A DNA stretch of 64,000 bases from JAGOFO01 sp964522105 (lineage in GTDB: Bacteria; Myxococcota_A; UBA9042; DTJE01), in the NCBI GenBank assembly GCA_964522105.1, contig CAZFVA010000006.1, positions 69,613 through 133,612 on the forward strand, read 5' to 3'. Of this stretch, positions 52,304 through 62,433 are shown piece after piece. The translations under genes and the position numbers were made by a program. Numbering within the stretch: the first letter of the stretch is position 1; every line of letters starts with the position of its first letter. Below the pieces are notes generated by a model. That model was not told where the DNA came from. It ran no database searches and worked only from the letters and a program-made list of their open reading frames with translations.

Positions 52304-52779
52304 GGTCTGTCCTCCTGCATCGGAGGCCGTGAAGTCGGCATGCCGTGGTAGCTGTCGGCCTGCTGGTAGTCCTTGCGCAGCGGATATCCGACCCAGTCGT
52401 CAGGCATCATCAGGCGCCGCATGTCGGGATGGCCCTGGAAGTCGATTCCGAAAAGGTCAAAGACTTCGCGTTCGTACCAGTCTGCGCCGCCATAAACCGA
52501 GACGATTGACGGCACTGCGGGGGCGTCGCGGCCGACGCGGATTTTCAGGATTAACATTAACTTATGAGCATAGGACCTGATGCTGTACACGACTTCGAAT
52601 GACTCGGTTCGGTCAATGGCGGTCACGAAGTTGATCTGCGGGAACGACAACTGGTCCCGCAGAAACTTGAACAGTTGGACTGTCAGGTTCGCCGGGAAGA
52701 AAATGTCGTTCGATGCGCCAATTTCAATGTCGCTGCCAAACTGCGCCACCAGGCGGGCAATCACGTCTTCACGCGTCAT
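52300..52779 (-). CDS. nuoC: Complex I subunit NuoC (30-kDa type)
   Basis: This 159-residue protein of the connecting arm has the family signature WYEREVFDLFGIDFQGHPDMRRLMMPDDWVGYPLRKDY. The ATG at 52779 is chosen because GGAGGA precedes it and because the N-terminus MTREDVIARL matches relatives. It overlaps the end of nuoB by 11 bases and nuoD by four. It is shorter than the NuoC part of the fused NuoCD of E. coli. Confidence 0.95.
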   Translation of the reverse strand: MTREDVIARLVAQFGSDIEIGASNDIFFPANLTVQLFKFLRDQLSFPQINFVTAIDRTESFEVVYSIRSYAHKLMLILKIRVGRDAPAVPSIVSVYGGADWYEREVFDLFGIDFQGHPDMRRLMMPDDWVGYPLRKDYQQADSYHGMPTSRPPMQEDRP

Positions 52780-53416
52780 GGCGTTCCTCCGTGGCCGGGG
52801 CCTTCGGTGCCGACGAAAGGATGCAGGCCGGGCCGTCACCGGTGTCGATCATGTTGTCTTCGCAGCCTGAAACGAGGTACGGGTTGGACCCGGCCACAAG
52901 TTGAGGCGTGCGACGGGCGCAGGTTTTACCCCAGTCTTCAACCATGATCTTTTTCTGAACCTGCCGCAGGGCGTCGCACAGGCCTTCCGGTCTGGGCGGG
53001 CATCCGGGGAGGTAGTAGTCAACCGGCAGAATCAGGTCGATTCCCCTCAGGACTGAATAGCTGTTTTTGAACAGTCCGCCACAATTGGCGCAACTGCCCA
53101 TGGCGATTACGTATTTTGGCTCGGCCATCTGCTGGTAAAGCAGGCGGACGCGATCGGCCAGTTTGTACGTCACGGTCCCGGCGACAAGCATTACGTCGGC
53201 CTGACGGGGCGTGCCGCGAAAGACCATGCCGAAACGGTCAAGGTCAGTGCGGGTGCCGCCGGCCTGCATCAGTTCGATGCCGCAGCAGGCAGGCGCAAAC
53301 AGCAGGTACCACAGCGAATTCGAGCGGGCCAGATTAAGCAGCCAGCTCGCCTTCGTCAGCAGAGCGTACCCGGCACCGTCGGTCTCAAGATGGGCGTCTA
53401 ACGGTTGCGAATCCAA
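52769..53416 (-). CDS. nuoB: Complex I subunit NuoB (PSST type), holds cluster N2
   Basis: NuoB carries the terminal [4Fe-4S] cluster N2 next to quinone. The cluster ligands are present: the CC pair in FAPACCGIELMQ, the cysteine in MGSCANCGG, and YLPGCPPRPEGL. The most likely start is TTG at 53416, giving about 215 residues: AAGGAG lies 7 bases upstream and the frame overlaps the nuoA stop by 19 bases. An upstream ATG (53437) is possible but would put the ribosome site inside the gene. The C-terminal 40 residues are a poorly conserved acidic extension. Confidence 0.95.
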   Translation of the reverse strand: MDSQPLDAHLETDGAGYALLTKASWLLNLARSNSLWYLLFAPACCGIELMQAGGTRTDLDRFGMVFRGTPRQADVMLVAGTVTYKLADRVRLLYQQMAEPKYVIAMGSCANCGGLFKNSYSVLRGIDLILPVDYYLPGCPPRPEGLCDALRQVQKKIMVEDWGKTCARRTPQLVAGSNPYLVSGCEDNMIDTGDGPACILSSAPKAPATEERHDA

Positions 53417-53775
53417 TCGAAGTCTCCTTTCAACCATGCGTATGACAGGGCGATCAATAGACATCCGAGGAAGGCCGACATCCCCACGAACGGCATCAGC
53501 CAGTCGGCACTGCGAAGGTGCTGACCGACCACGGTGAGGGCGGGAATGGCCACAGCAAGGGCAACATCAAATAACAAAAAGATGATCGCGATGACGTAGA
53601 AGCGCGGGCTGTAGTTGAACCAGGCGTGTCCGAACGGGCGTTCACCGCATTCGTAGGTCGTTGATTTCTCAACGTCTTCGACGCGTGGCCGCATGAAATG
53701 ACCAATTAACAGGGCGACCCAGGCGAATCCGCCGGTGACCACAAGGAACATAAGGATCAGCAGAAAATCTGTCAT
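53398..53775 (-). CDS. nuoA: Complex I membrane subunit NuoA
   Basis: This is a 125-residue, three-helix subunit. The family signature YECGERPFGHAWFNYSPRFY lies in the first loop, and IFLLFDVALAVAIP carries the conserved acidic membrane residue. It is the first gene of the nuo operon; AGGAGTG precedes the ATG. No clear promoter was found in the upstream region. Confidence 0.96.
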   Translation of the reverse strand: MTDFLLILMFLVVTGGFAWVALLIGHFMRPRVEDVEKSTTYECGERPFGHAWFNYSPRFYVIAIIFLLFDVALAVAIPALTVVGQHLRSADWLMPFVGMSAFLGCLLIALSYAWLKGDFDWIRNR

Positions 53776-54087
53776 GGCGTCACTCCTGCATCGCTGGATC
53801 CGGCGTGATTATGATACGAAACGGCTGAATTTCAACCCCCCGGGACAGCATGACTGCCACATGCACCAAAGGCTCGGACAATGGAAGATAGTTACCTATA
53901 CAGAAGTCTTTGTCTACCGCCAGAATTGCGAAAACTCTTTTAATCATTGAAGGATGTTCAGCCAGTACTGAAGCGGTCAAATGGCATTTATGGACGGAAA
54001 AAATGGCGTGGACTGGAACGCCGGTTCCAAACAATGAACATATATTTTGACTGTACCGGCGTTACCGGATTCACAGGTGGATTGTAT
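53776..54087. other. 312-bp region between nuoA and the DedA gene
   Basis: No convincing gene is seen. It contains a small perfect hairpin, TGGAAC-GCCG-GTTCCA (54013-54028), without a T-tract. The region should hold the nuo operon promoter, but no hexamer pair with good spacing was found by eye. Confidence 0.5.
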
Positions 54088-54765
54088 TTAATTGTTCCGC
54101 TGTTTCGCTGCTGCAGCCTTCTGGCGAAGGACTTCAATTACGGCCGGCAGAACCGAAATCATTACGATTGCGATCAGGACCAGCTCGAAGTGTTTCTTCA
54201 CGAATTCGACGTTGGCCAGATAGTGGCCGCCCAGGACGCAGATGCTGACCCATGCGATACCGCCGATGATGTTGTAGCTGATGAAGTGCAGGTAGGTCAT
54301 CTTGCCGATGCCGGCGACGAACGGGGCGAACGTGCGGATAATCGGGATGAAACGCGCCAGAATGATGGTCTTTCCACCGTGCTTTTCATAAAACTCGTGC
54401 GCCTTGATAAGGTGGTTCTTATTCAGGAAGCGTACGTTTTCTTTGGAAAAAATCTTCGGTCCGATGAATTTTCCGATCGAGTAATTGACGCTGTCGCCCA
54501 GGAATGCGGCGACGCTCAGCACAATTATAAGGATCTTCAAGTCAAGCGCCGGGGCCACGCCACCAGCCTGCATGACAGTGAATGTTCCAGCGGCGAAAAG
54601 CAGCGAGTCGCCCGGCAGAAACGGCGTAACGACCAGGCCGGTTTCACAGAAGATAATCAGGAACAGCACGACGTAGGTGGCCCAGCCGAAGCTGGCAATC
54701 ATGTTGTTCAAAAACAGCGGCAAATCGGTAAACATCCCGCGTATCAGTTCAAATATTTCAGCCAT
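54088..54765 (-). CDS. DedA-family (VTT-domain) membrane protein
   Basis: This is a 225-residue inner-membrane protein of the DedA/SNARE-associated family, thought to act as a lipid flippase or scramblase using proton-motive force. The signature stretch FCETGLVVTPFLPGDSLLFAAG (acidic residue and reentrant loop) and the FIPIIRTFAPFVAGIGKM segment with the conserved Arg are both present. The ATG at 54765 is preferred over an upstream in-frame ATG because AAAGGAA precedes it. A single gene, divergent from recCBD. Confidence 0.93.
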   Translation of the reverse strand: MAEIFELIRGMFTDLPLFLNNMIASFGWATYVVLFLIIFCETGLVVTPFLPGDSLLFAAGTFTVMQAGGVAPALDLKILIIVLSVAAFLGDSVNYSIGKFIGPKIFSKENVRFLNKNHLIKAHEFYEKHGGKTIILARFIPIIRTFAPFVAGIGKMTYLHFISYNIIGGIAWVSICVLGGHYLANVEFVKKHFELVLIAIVMISVLPAVIEVLRQKAAAAKQRNN

Positions 54766-54883
54766 CGTCGTTCCTTTAACCGGTAAACCCGGGTTTTCAA
54801 TCAAACGCGGGGGCACTTTATCAAAATCTGCGTCAGTTGTGGGTAAGAAATATGCCGGAATGAAACTGTTGCGGGCAACTCTA

Positions 54884-54912
54884 TTGAAAATAGCGGGCCT
54901 GCTTGGTATATC
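54884..54912 (+). promoter_or_regulatory. Candidate promoter of recCBD
   Basis: TTGAAA (54884-54889), a 17-base spacer, and TATATC (54907-54912), about 80 bases upstream of the recC ATG at 54993. Confidence 0.55.
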
Positions 54913-54992
54913 AGATGTACTTAAAAAGGGCGCGGGCAGGTGTGCGCTTCGCGTTGCAGCAAGTTAGCTGAAGGTCGAGTCGAGGTCGGTTG

Positions 54993-57900
54993 ATGGCCCT
55001 GCGGATAGTGTTCGGCAGTGATACCGGGGATCTGGCCCGCAGGCTGACGGCCGACATCCAGGCAACGTACCGGGGCGTCGATCCGCTGGTGCCCGTTACT
55101 ATACTGGTCCCGAACAGGAATCTGGAAAAGTGGCTGCGTTTTGCGATTGCCAGGAATTCGGGCGTCGCCGCCAATCTGAATTTTCCATATCTTGAGCATG
55201 GGTTGTGGCAGATAGTCAGTGAAATCGGTGCGTTGTCGGGCGGATTAGCTGACGTCACGAATATGAAGTCCGAAACGGTCGCGGCCAGAATTGCGGTTTC
55301 GCTGCTTGCTCAGGCTGTTGACACTGGCCCCGGAAAGTCGGCGTTGCTTGATTACTGCCGGGCCGGGTGCGAGTCAGGGGCGCCGTCAGTGGCCGACCCG
55401 GGCTTTGCGATTCGTTTATGGCAGTTGTCTGACAGGCTGGGCCGTCTGTTCCGTGAATACGAGTTCAGCCGGACTGATATGGTGCGGGGCTGGGTTGAAG
55501 ACCGACTGGCTGACAGCGAGTCGGAACTTGAGCGCGAGCAGGCGGCCATCTACCGCCGTGTTTTCTGCGACGAAGCCAGTTTTGATGCTGTAAGTCGAGT
55601 GCGGCAGCGTACGTTGTTTCAGTTGGCCGAGGCTGTGTTCCCGGAACTGCCCGTCAGGTCAACTGGTTACCCCGGGGCAGGCGGCGCCCCCGACGTTATT
55701 GACCCCAAGGACACTATCTTCGTCTTCGGGATGTCGTCGCTTTCCCGATACCACTGTGGATTGCTGTGGAAAATCAGCAAGTTCCGCGATGTGGTTTTGT
55801 ACCATTTCAACTCATGCCGTGAATACTGGGAAGACGTATCAACACCGTTCGAGGATCGCTGGCGCGCCATCAGGCTGACTGAAACGGCGCCAGAACAGGA
55901 CTCGGATGAGCTGGTGTTCCATTATGACCTTTCGGACAATCCGCTTCTGAAGGCCTGGGGCAAAGCCGGTCGCGAAACGGTTAAGCTGCTTGCCGACCTG
56001 GAAGATGACGCCGAAAACGTTGAAGCTGCCTGGATAGACGACGGGGCGTTTGACGAAGCGTTCATTGATGAGGCGTCCGGGGATGGTTTCAGCGGCGACG
56101 GGCCGACCGTTGGCGAATTATCTGACGGTGGTCCGACCGGCACTGTTTTGTCCCGCGTGAAGTATGGGATTCTGAACAGAACTTCCGATGTCGGCACATG
56201 TCAGCCCGATTCCAGTATCTCCATCATGGCGTGTCCCGGCGTACAGCGTGAAGTTGAAGCCGTCGCGGATCGGATTTCGGACCTTCTGCGCCGTGACTTG
56301 ACGTTAAAGCTCTCTGATATTGCCGTTCTGGTTACAAGCATGCCCGACTATAAGGCCACGATTTCGCAGGTCTTCGGGCGCGACAGAAACGCAGTCCCCT
56401 ACAATATGGCTGATTCGAATGCTTCTGAAGACAGCGTTTACGGTTATGGTGTCAAGGCCCTGATAAATCTGGCGGGCGGCGATTTTTCCAGAAGATCAGT
56501 CTTTGAACTTCTGTATAACCCGTGTTTTCAGGCATCCGCCGGTATTGGCGCGACCGATCTTGCGGTCTGGCTGAACTGGGTCACCGGACTTGGCGTTTTT
56601 CATGATTTTGAAGGTGCCAGTTCCGAATCGGAATCAAGCATATACACGTGGTCGCAGGCTCTGCAGCGTATCAGGCTGGGTCGGATTACAGATCCGGTCG
56701 CAGATGACGCCGCCCCATCGTTGGCCGGTGTTTTTCCGTATCGTGACAGTGAAACAGATACGGACGTCGCCGACAGGTTCTGCGAAACGCTGGAACGGCT
56801 GTTTTTCAGGATTAACCGCCTGATGCAAGGGACGAAAAGTCCGACTGAATGGGGCTTTGCGCTGAAGGATCTGTTCAATTCCTTCCTGGCAGTCCCGCAA
56901 GATCGCGGTGAAGAGGCGGCAGTCAAACGTGCGTTGTACGATGGGATATCATCGTCTTTTGCAGATGACAGCGGTTTTGGACCGGCCATTAAGTGTGTCG
57001 CGGCCTCGTTTCCAGGTGTTGCTGGCGATAAAATCCAATTAAATCAAAGCATTGTATTTGAAGTGGTTAAGAGCCTGTTGACCGGCATTGCCACCGGTCG
57101 CGGGGCGTACCTGTCAGATGGCGTGACCGTTGCATCGTTGAAGCCGATGCGGCCAATTCCGTTCAGGGTGATTTTTGTTCTTGGCCTTGCTGAAGGTAAA
57201 TTCCCCGGAACTATGCAGGAATCGTCCCTGGATCTGCGAGTTCGGCACCGCAGAATCGGTGACGTGATGACGCCTGACGCCGGTCGTTACATGTTCATGG
57301 AAACGATGTTGTGCGCAGGCGACCGCCTTGTTCTGTCATATGACGGCTGGGATACCCAGAAGGACGAGCGACACGAGCCGTGCTCGGTCGTCCGACAGTT
57401 GCAGAATCACCTGTCGCGGTCTGTTCTGGCGCCAGATGCCGATGGGAAACTTGTTGATTTTCCTGTCGTTTATGTGCCTTTGTCCCCTTTCAGCAAGGCT
57501 CCGGTTAACGCCGGCGCGGGCGAGTCACCGGTTGGTCAAAGGATGATGGACCGCGTTGTCGGTGCCGTGTTGTCGGCGGGCGGTCCCGATCAACTGCTGA
57601 AACTGTCTGAAATGGCGGGGAAGGCTGTTGCCGATGCCGCACGAAAGTTCGGTGTTCAAGACGACATTGCAGTTTTGAAACGGCTGCAGGGCGTGTTGGC
57701 CGCCACAACTTCTTCTGAATCAGGAACGACCAGCCCGGATTCGACAGGCGTTCAGGATGCCGCCCTTCACCAGACTGCAGCATCTGCCAACCCCTTGAAA
57801 GTCAAAGTAAAACTTGGTGAACTTGCGGTGTTCCTGGAAANNNNNNNNNNNNNNNNNNNNNNNNNNNNNNNNNNNNNNNNNNNNNNNNNNNNNNNNNNNN

Positions 57901-59020
57901 NNNNNNNNNNNNNNNNNNNNNNNNNNNNNNNNNNNNNNNNGCCAACCCCTTGAAAGTCAAAGTAAAACTTGGTGAACTTGCGGTGTTCCTGGAAAACCCG
58001 ATGAAGGCCAGAACACGCAGGATGCTGCACACTTATGATGACCGGGACGACCCGGGGGCCGCCTTTGTTGAAGACGAGCCTTTCCTGCTTGATAAGGATG
58101 CCGTGCGGGAACATAACGCCATGTGGATTCGCGATTATGTTCTTTCCGGTGATTGCGGTCTGGCCAATGCGAACTATAAGGTCCGCCTGTCAAGACTTCA
58201 CGCGATGTCGGTCGGTCCGGCCGAGCCATTTCTGGGGTCGTATTCATCTTCAATGCTGGCTTTGTTTGAAAAACTGGCGGGGAAGGTTCCGCCTGAATTT
58301 CTGGCTCGTGGCCTGGTTGCTGACGTTGTGACAGGTCTTGATAACTGGAAAGGGCGCGATCCGGGGTACAAGTTCCCGTCCGGATTCATCTATATGCCTG
58401 ATAAAACAGGCAAATCAGCAGGATACGAAGTTGAGCTGTGTGGTGGCGTTGATTTCGTGGCACCTGCAACGGAATCAAGCCCTGTCGCTTTTGTGGCTGT
58501 CCGTGATTCGGGCGCCAGTCCGGCCCAGTTTTCAAAGTCATCTTTTCAGCCACTGCTTTTCGGACTGATGACTGCGGCGTACGGCGCTGAGAATAGTCTG
58601 GAGATGTTTGATGTTATTGAAATATCAAAGAAATCCTTTCTTACGTACCGTTTCAATATCGACAGGTCTGCCGCCCGTGAGTATATCGAGGCGTTGATTC
58701 GGGACTACCTTGATGACAGCCGTCTTCTGGAATTGTTGCCATATCTGGCGGTGGAAGCTGTGTTTGCGGGTGAAAACCTGGATTCGGTCGAGCCGCCCTT
58801 CAATATTGGAAGTTTGACTGCGTCATTGATTGAGTCAATCGAGGAAAAGGCTACCGATGCCCCCGGCGGCTACTACCCGTCCGAGGCTGAGTTGTTGCTG
58901 GCTGACCGCGCCAGTGTACCGTCTGATCTGTGGCAGACAATTGTCCGTCGATATCGGGTTCCGTGGGGACACGCAGGTCCTGATAAGGGCCGGGCATCCA
59001 GAAAGCGCGGGGGACATTGA
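54993..59020 (+). CDS. recC: Exodeoxyribonuclease V gamma subunit RecC
   Basis: RecC is the pin-bearing, Chi-recognising subunit of the RecBCD helicase-nuclease, which processes double-strand breaks. After collapsing a 55-bp artefactual duplication around the 100-N run at 57841, the gene is a single 3873-base frame (1290 residues), close to but longer than E. coli RecC. The N-terminus LRIVFGSDTG, then VPNRNLEKWLRFAIA and the middle KISKFRDVVLYHFN are typical. The late segment FLGLAEGKFPG-like (FVLGLAEGKFPGTMQESSLD) and MLCAGDRLVLSYDGWD belong to the inactive helicase core. ATG at 54993 follows GAGGT; a TTG codon precedes it. The stop overlaps or abuts recB. Confidence 0.93.
57786..57840. repeat. 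Left copy of a 55-bp duplication at an assembly gap in recC
   Basis: Identical to 57941-57995. Like the pair near 22.7 kb, the exact length of 55 bases identifies a k-mer overlap between contigs. Confidence 0.93.
57841..57940. other. Artefactual scaffold gap (100 N) in recC
   Basis: The contig ends overlap by 55 bases, so no sequence is likely to be missing. Collapsing restores an uninterrupted recC frame of exact codon length. Confidence 0.9.
57941..57995. repeat. Right copy of the 55-bp duplication at an assembly gap in recC
   Basis: Identical to 57786-57840; see that entry. Confidence 0.93.
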
Positions 59021-59022
59021 AG

Positions 59023-62000
59023 ATGCTTAACGCTTTCGGGGCACAGGTCGAATTGTCTGAAGTCCTGCGAACTCATTCGGTAATCGAGGCGTCGGCCGGG
59101 ACAGGCAAGACATACACTATTGAACGCCTGGTCACGTTGATTTTGACGCAATATCCGGAAGTTGCCCTTGAAAACATACTTCTGGTGACGTTTACCGATA
59201 AGGCGGCGGGGGAGCTGCGTGAAAGGATCAGGACTCATCTTGAAAAATCGGTTGTCGACCTTGAAGGTGATGTAAGACGCCGTTTTGAAACTGCTGTCGA
59301 AAACTTTGATCAGGCCGCCATCTACACGATTCACGGGTTTTGTCATCGCGTGCTGATGGAGTTCGCCTTCGAAAACAATCGGCCGTTTGAGCTTGAAATG
59401 GGCAGCGACTCCACCAGCAAGTCGCGCCTGCTGGCTGATGTAATCAGAAGTGGCTGGCCGCAGCTTTTCAATGCCCCTGACAGTGACGCCATAATTGCCA
59501 GAGTCCTTGGGAATACAAGGGCTTTACGCGGGGTCGCCGAGCAGCTTCGCGCAGACGATGTCCTTACCCCGGGCGCTGACGATTCGATGTCACCTGCGCG
59601 TTCAGCCGCCGCCCTTTCGGCGTGGACTGTCCAGAAGCTGGTCGCGCGAATCACTGATGCCGGACGTTCGTCGTCGGTCATAACGTTTCAGGACATGATT
59701 TCGGGGGTCCGCGATGCGCTGGATGAGTCAAATCCGTCCCGCGACGCGCTGCTGGCTGTCCTGCGGAAAAGATTCAGGTTTGCCCTTGTTGACGAGTTCC
59801 AGGACACCGACCCTGACCAGTGGTCAATCTTCAGGCGGATATTTGTTGAAGGAAACGGCCAGAACAGACTTATCGTGGTCGGTGACCCGAAACAGGCCAT
59901 CTATGGATTCCGTGGTGCGGACGTCCAGACGTATATAGAGGCAAGGGCGTTTATCTGCGGTGTTCACAGCACCGGGCTGTACAGACTGGACACAAACTTC
60001 CGGTCGTCGCCTGAATTAATCAATGGTTTCAATGCCATTTTCGCGGCCGACGGCTGGTTTGACCAATCGAAAGACGGCGATGCACTGCAGAGCATCAGGT
60101 ACGACGAATCCAGGTTTCCGGACGACCCCGAGAAGCATAAGCGCTTGATTTCAGACTGTTCCGGGCGGGCCGCCGTAGTCCCCGTGATGATTAACGCCCC
60201 GGGTGAAGAGACAAAGGTTTCGGCACCGCTGGCCAGGTCGCGCCTGTCGCGTTTCATAACTGACGAGATAGTTCGCCTTGTCGAAAAGAGTTCGATTTTA
60301 TTGAAGGATCCGGACTCGGGTGTTGTTCGCAGGCTTGGATACGGCGACATCTGTGTCCTTGCACGTTCAAAGGCAGATGCCAGGCCGGTACTAAGGGCCT
60401 TGCGTGACCGGCGAATTCCCAACGCCTTCTACAAGCAGACCGGCCTGTACCATTCTGCCGAGGCCTTTCATACTCTGATTCTGCTTAAAGCCCTTGTATC
60501 TGTTGATAGTTTTTCAGGGCGGCAGATGGACCCGAAGGCTGCCTTGACCCGCTTTTTCAGCCTTGATGATGGCGACATGGCACATATTCTGGCGGCGTGG
60601 CGGGCGCTTGCAGCCGCGCGCAACTGGCCGATGTTGTTTGAAGGCATGATGACGGACACCGGTTTGTTGATCCGCGAGGCACTGCAGGATGACGGCGAGC
60701 GCAGAATCGCCAACTGGCGGCAGATATTTGCTGAGCTTGCGTGCGAAGCCGATCGGTCGTCGCTTGATATACACGGACTGGTGGCTAATCTTGAGTTCCG
60801 GCGCGGTAATTTTGATGACGAAAAGGATTCAGACCTGCATCGACTGGAATCTGAACTGCCAAAAGTCCGCGTAATGACTATACATGCCGCAAAGGGCCTG
60901 CAGTTTCCGGTCGTGTTTGTTGCGTCTGGATTTTCCAGTGAAAGAACGGGGCGCGACGGATATGTTCGTGGTTATGCCGGCGGAAAGCGTCATTTTGCAT
61001 TCGTCGAGAATTCAAAGGATGAATGTCCGGTCAAGCTTGATGACGATACGACCCGTCTGTATTACGTTGCCATGACGCGGGCCATGTACAGGTTGTATTT
61101 CCCGGTTAACTGGAAGCCGGCCCGTGGCAGTTCAGACCCGATTAACACGTTCATCAAGAATGGCTTTGAAAGCCTTTGTGCGCAGACTGAACCTGGTGAA
61201 GTCTGGACGTTGGTAGATACATCCGGGCAGACTGTACAGGGCGCCGCGGCTTCTGTTACAGCGGAAAATAGTGTTACTTCGGATACTTCCACTGAAGGTA
61301 GTGCCGCGTTTGACTTGTCAGTGGCAGCTCCGATTAACTTCGCTGCAAGGCGTCTGTGGGTTGACTCATATTCTTCGTTAAAGGGACGTGACCCGGGGCA
61401 GCATTATGTAGTCGAGGGCCAGGTTGCTGACAAACTGGACGACGATGGTGATGACCCGGCTGTTCAGTCAGATCTCGAATCAGCGGGCGAAGTTGCCGTA
61501 GATGCAGTCGAAGCGGTGGCAGGTTCGGATGATGAAGCCGGCGCACGAACGCTTGGGACACCTGAAGTTGAAAAGCGGGCCGTCCTTCTGCGTGGCGGGA
61601 CTGCTGTTGGAAACGCGTTCCACGGATTAATGGAGACTATTGCGGCACGGAAAGCTGGCCGCAGCGGGGCGAAGGCCTGTTTTACCGACGCCGGTGTGGC
61701 GCAGAATGCCGGGGCTGCGGCTGGACAATTGATTCTGGACGGAAATCTTGGCGGTTTCATTGAAGAAGCCATGAAAAAGCATGGAATTCCGGCTCGTGAA
61801 ATCCGCAGGGAAGGGCGCGTTACTGACTCGGCGGCGCTTCAGTTTGCGCAACTGGTCGCGAACGCTCTGACGACGCCTCTGTTTGAAAACAGCAATGATA
61901 ACAATTTGTTGAAGTTGAGCTTCTGCGATATTCCATCGGCTGACACGCTTGCGGAAATGGAGTTTCATCTTGATGAATCTGAATTCGGCGTCGGCTTCGC

Positions 62001-62433
62001 AGATGGTGTAGTCCCGGCCTGGCGGAAAGGTCTGCTGAACGGTTTAATCGACCTGATTTTCTGCTTTAAGGGCAAGTACTACTTCCTGGACTGGAAAACG
62101 ACCAGACTTTCAGGTGACACGTATGGTCCGGACCCCTACAGGGGTGCCGCGCTTGAAGCCGGAATGAACGAACATGGGTATCTGGTTCAATCGCACATAT
62201 ATTCGCTGGCCATGATGCGATGGCTTGGCCAGAGGTTCGGCAGCGAAGGCCCGGCCAGGTTTGGCGGCGGGTTCTTCCTGTTCGTACGTGGCATGGATGC
62301 GCCGGGGCGGGGTGTCTGGAACTGTGCCAGGCAGTACAGCCAGGCCGATGTCGCAGAATTGACGTCGGTCGTCGGCCGCCTTCTTTCCACAAGCGCAGCC
62401 CGTTTTGAGCATGCCACAGGGGGCCCGGCATGA
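59023..62433 (+). CDS. recB: Exodeoxyribonuclease V beta subunit RecB
   Basis: RecB is the 3'-5' helicase and the sole nuclease of RecBCD. The 1136-residue protein has a UvrD-like helicase: Walker A IEASAGTGKTYTIERL (about 20-35), ILLVTFTDKAAGELRERI (motif Ia), LVDEFQDTDPDQW (motif II), GDPKQAIYGFRGAD (motif III) and VMTIHAAKGLQFPVVF (motif V). The C-terminal nuclease domain keeps the active site: GLIDLIF with Asp, then YYFLDWKTT with Asp and Lys. The enzyme should therefore cut as well as unwind DNA. The ATG at 59023 lies two bases after the recC stop and follows GGGGGA. The stop overlaps recD (ATGA). Confidence 0.96.
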   Translation: MLNAFGAQVELSEVLRTHSVIEASAGTGKTYTIERLVTLILTQYPEVALENILLVTFTDKAAGELRERIRTHLEKSVVDLEGDVRRRFETAVENFDQAAIYTIHGFCHRVLMEFAFENNRPFELEMGSDSTSKSRLLADVIRSGWPQLFNAPDSDAIIARVLGNTRALRGVAEQLRADDVLTPGADDSMSPARSAAALSAWTVQKLVARITDAGRSSSVITFQDMISGVRDALDESNPSRDALLAVLRKRFRFALVDEFQDTDPDQWSIFRRIFVEGNGQNRLIVVGDPKQAIYGFRGADVQTYIEARAFICGVHSTGLYRLDTNFRSSPELINGFNAIFAADGWFDQSKDGDALQSIRYDESRFPDDPEKHKRLISDCSGRAAVVPVMINAPGEETKVSAPLARSRLSRFITDEIVRLVEKSSILLKDPDSGVVRRLGYGDICVLARSKADARPVLRALRDRRIPNAFYKQTGLYHSAEAFHTLILLKALVSVDSFSGRQMDPKAALTRFFSLDDGDMAHILAAWRALAAARNWPMLFEGMMTDTGLLIREALQDDGERRIANWRQIFAELACEADRSSLDIHGLVANLEFRRGNFDDEKDSDLHRLESELPKVRVMTIHAAKGLQFPVVFVASGFSSERTGRDGYVRGYAGGKRHFAFVENSKDECPVKLDDDTTRLYYVAMTRAMYRLYFPVNWKPARGSSDPINTFIKNGFESLCAQTEPGEVWTLVDTSGQTVQGAAASVTAENSVTSDTSTEGSAAFDLSVAAPINFAARRLWVDSYSSLKGRDPGQHYVVEGQVADKLDDDGDDPAVQSDLESAGEVAVDAVEAVAGSDDEAGARTLGTPEVEKRAVLLRGGTAVGNAFHGLMETIAARKAGRSGAKACFTDAGVAQNAGAAAGQLILDGNLGGFIEEAMKKHGIPAREIRREGRVTDSAALQFAQLVANALTTPLFENSNDNNLLKLSFCDIPSADTLAEMEFHLDESEFGVGFADGVVPAWRKGLLNGLIDLIFCFKGKYYFLDWKTTRLSGDTYGPDPYRGAALEAGMNEHGYLVQSHIYSLAMMRWLGQRFGSEGPARFGGGFFLFVRGMDAPGRGVWNCARQYSQADVAELTSVVGRLLSTSAARFEHATGGPA

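Noticed and set aside
54013..54028. Hairpin TGGAAC-GCCG-GTTCCA as a terminator
   Set aside because: Stem is short and no T-run follows on either strand.
53780..54034. 84-codon minus-strand open frame upstream of nuoA
   Set aside because: No ribosome site, no recognisable domain, and it runs into the nuoA leader; probably chance.
57950..59020. Apparent separate gene after the recC gap
   Set aside because: It is the C-terminal third of RecC; the supposed start lies within the duplicated 55-mer.
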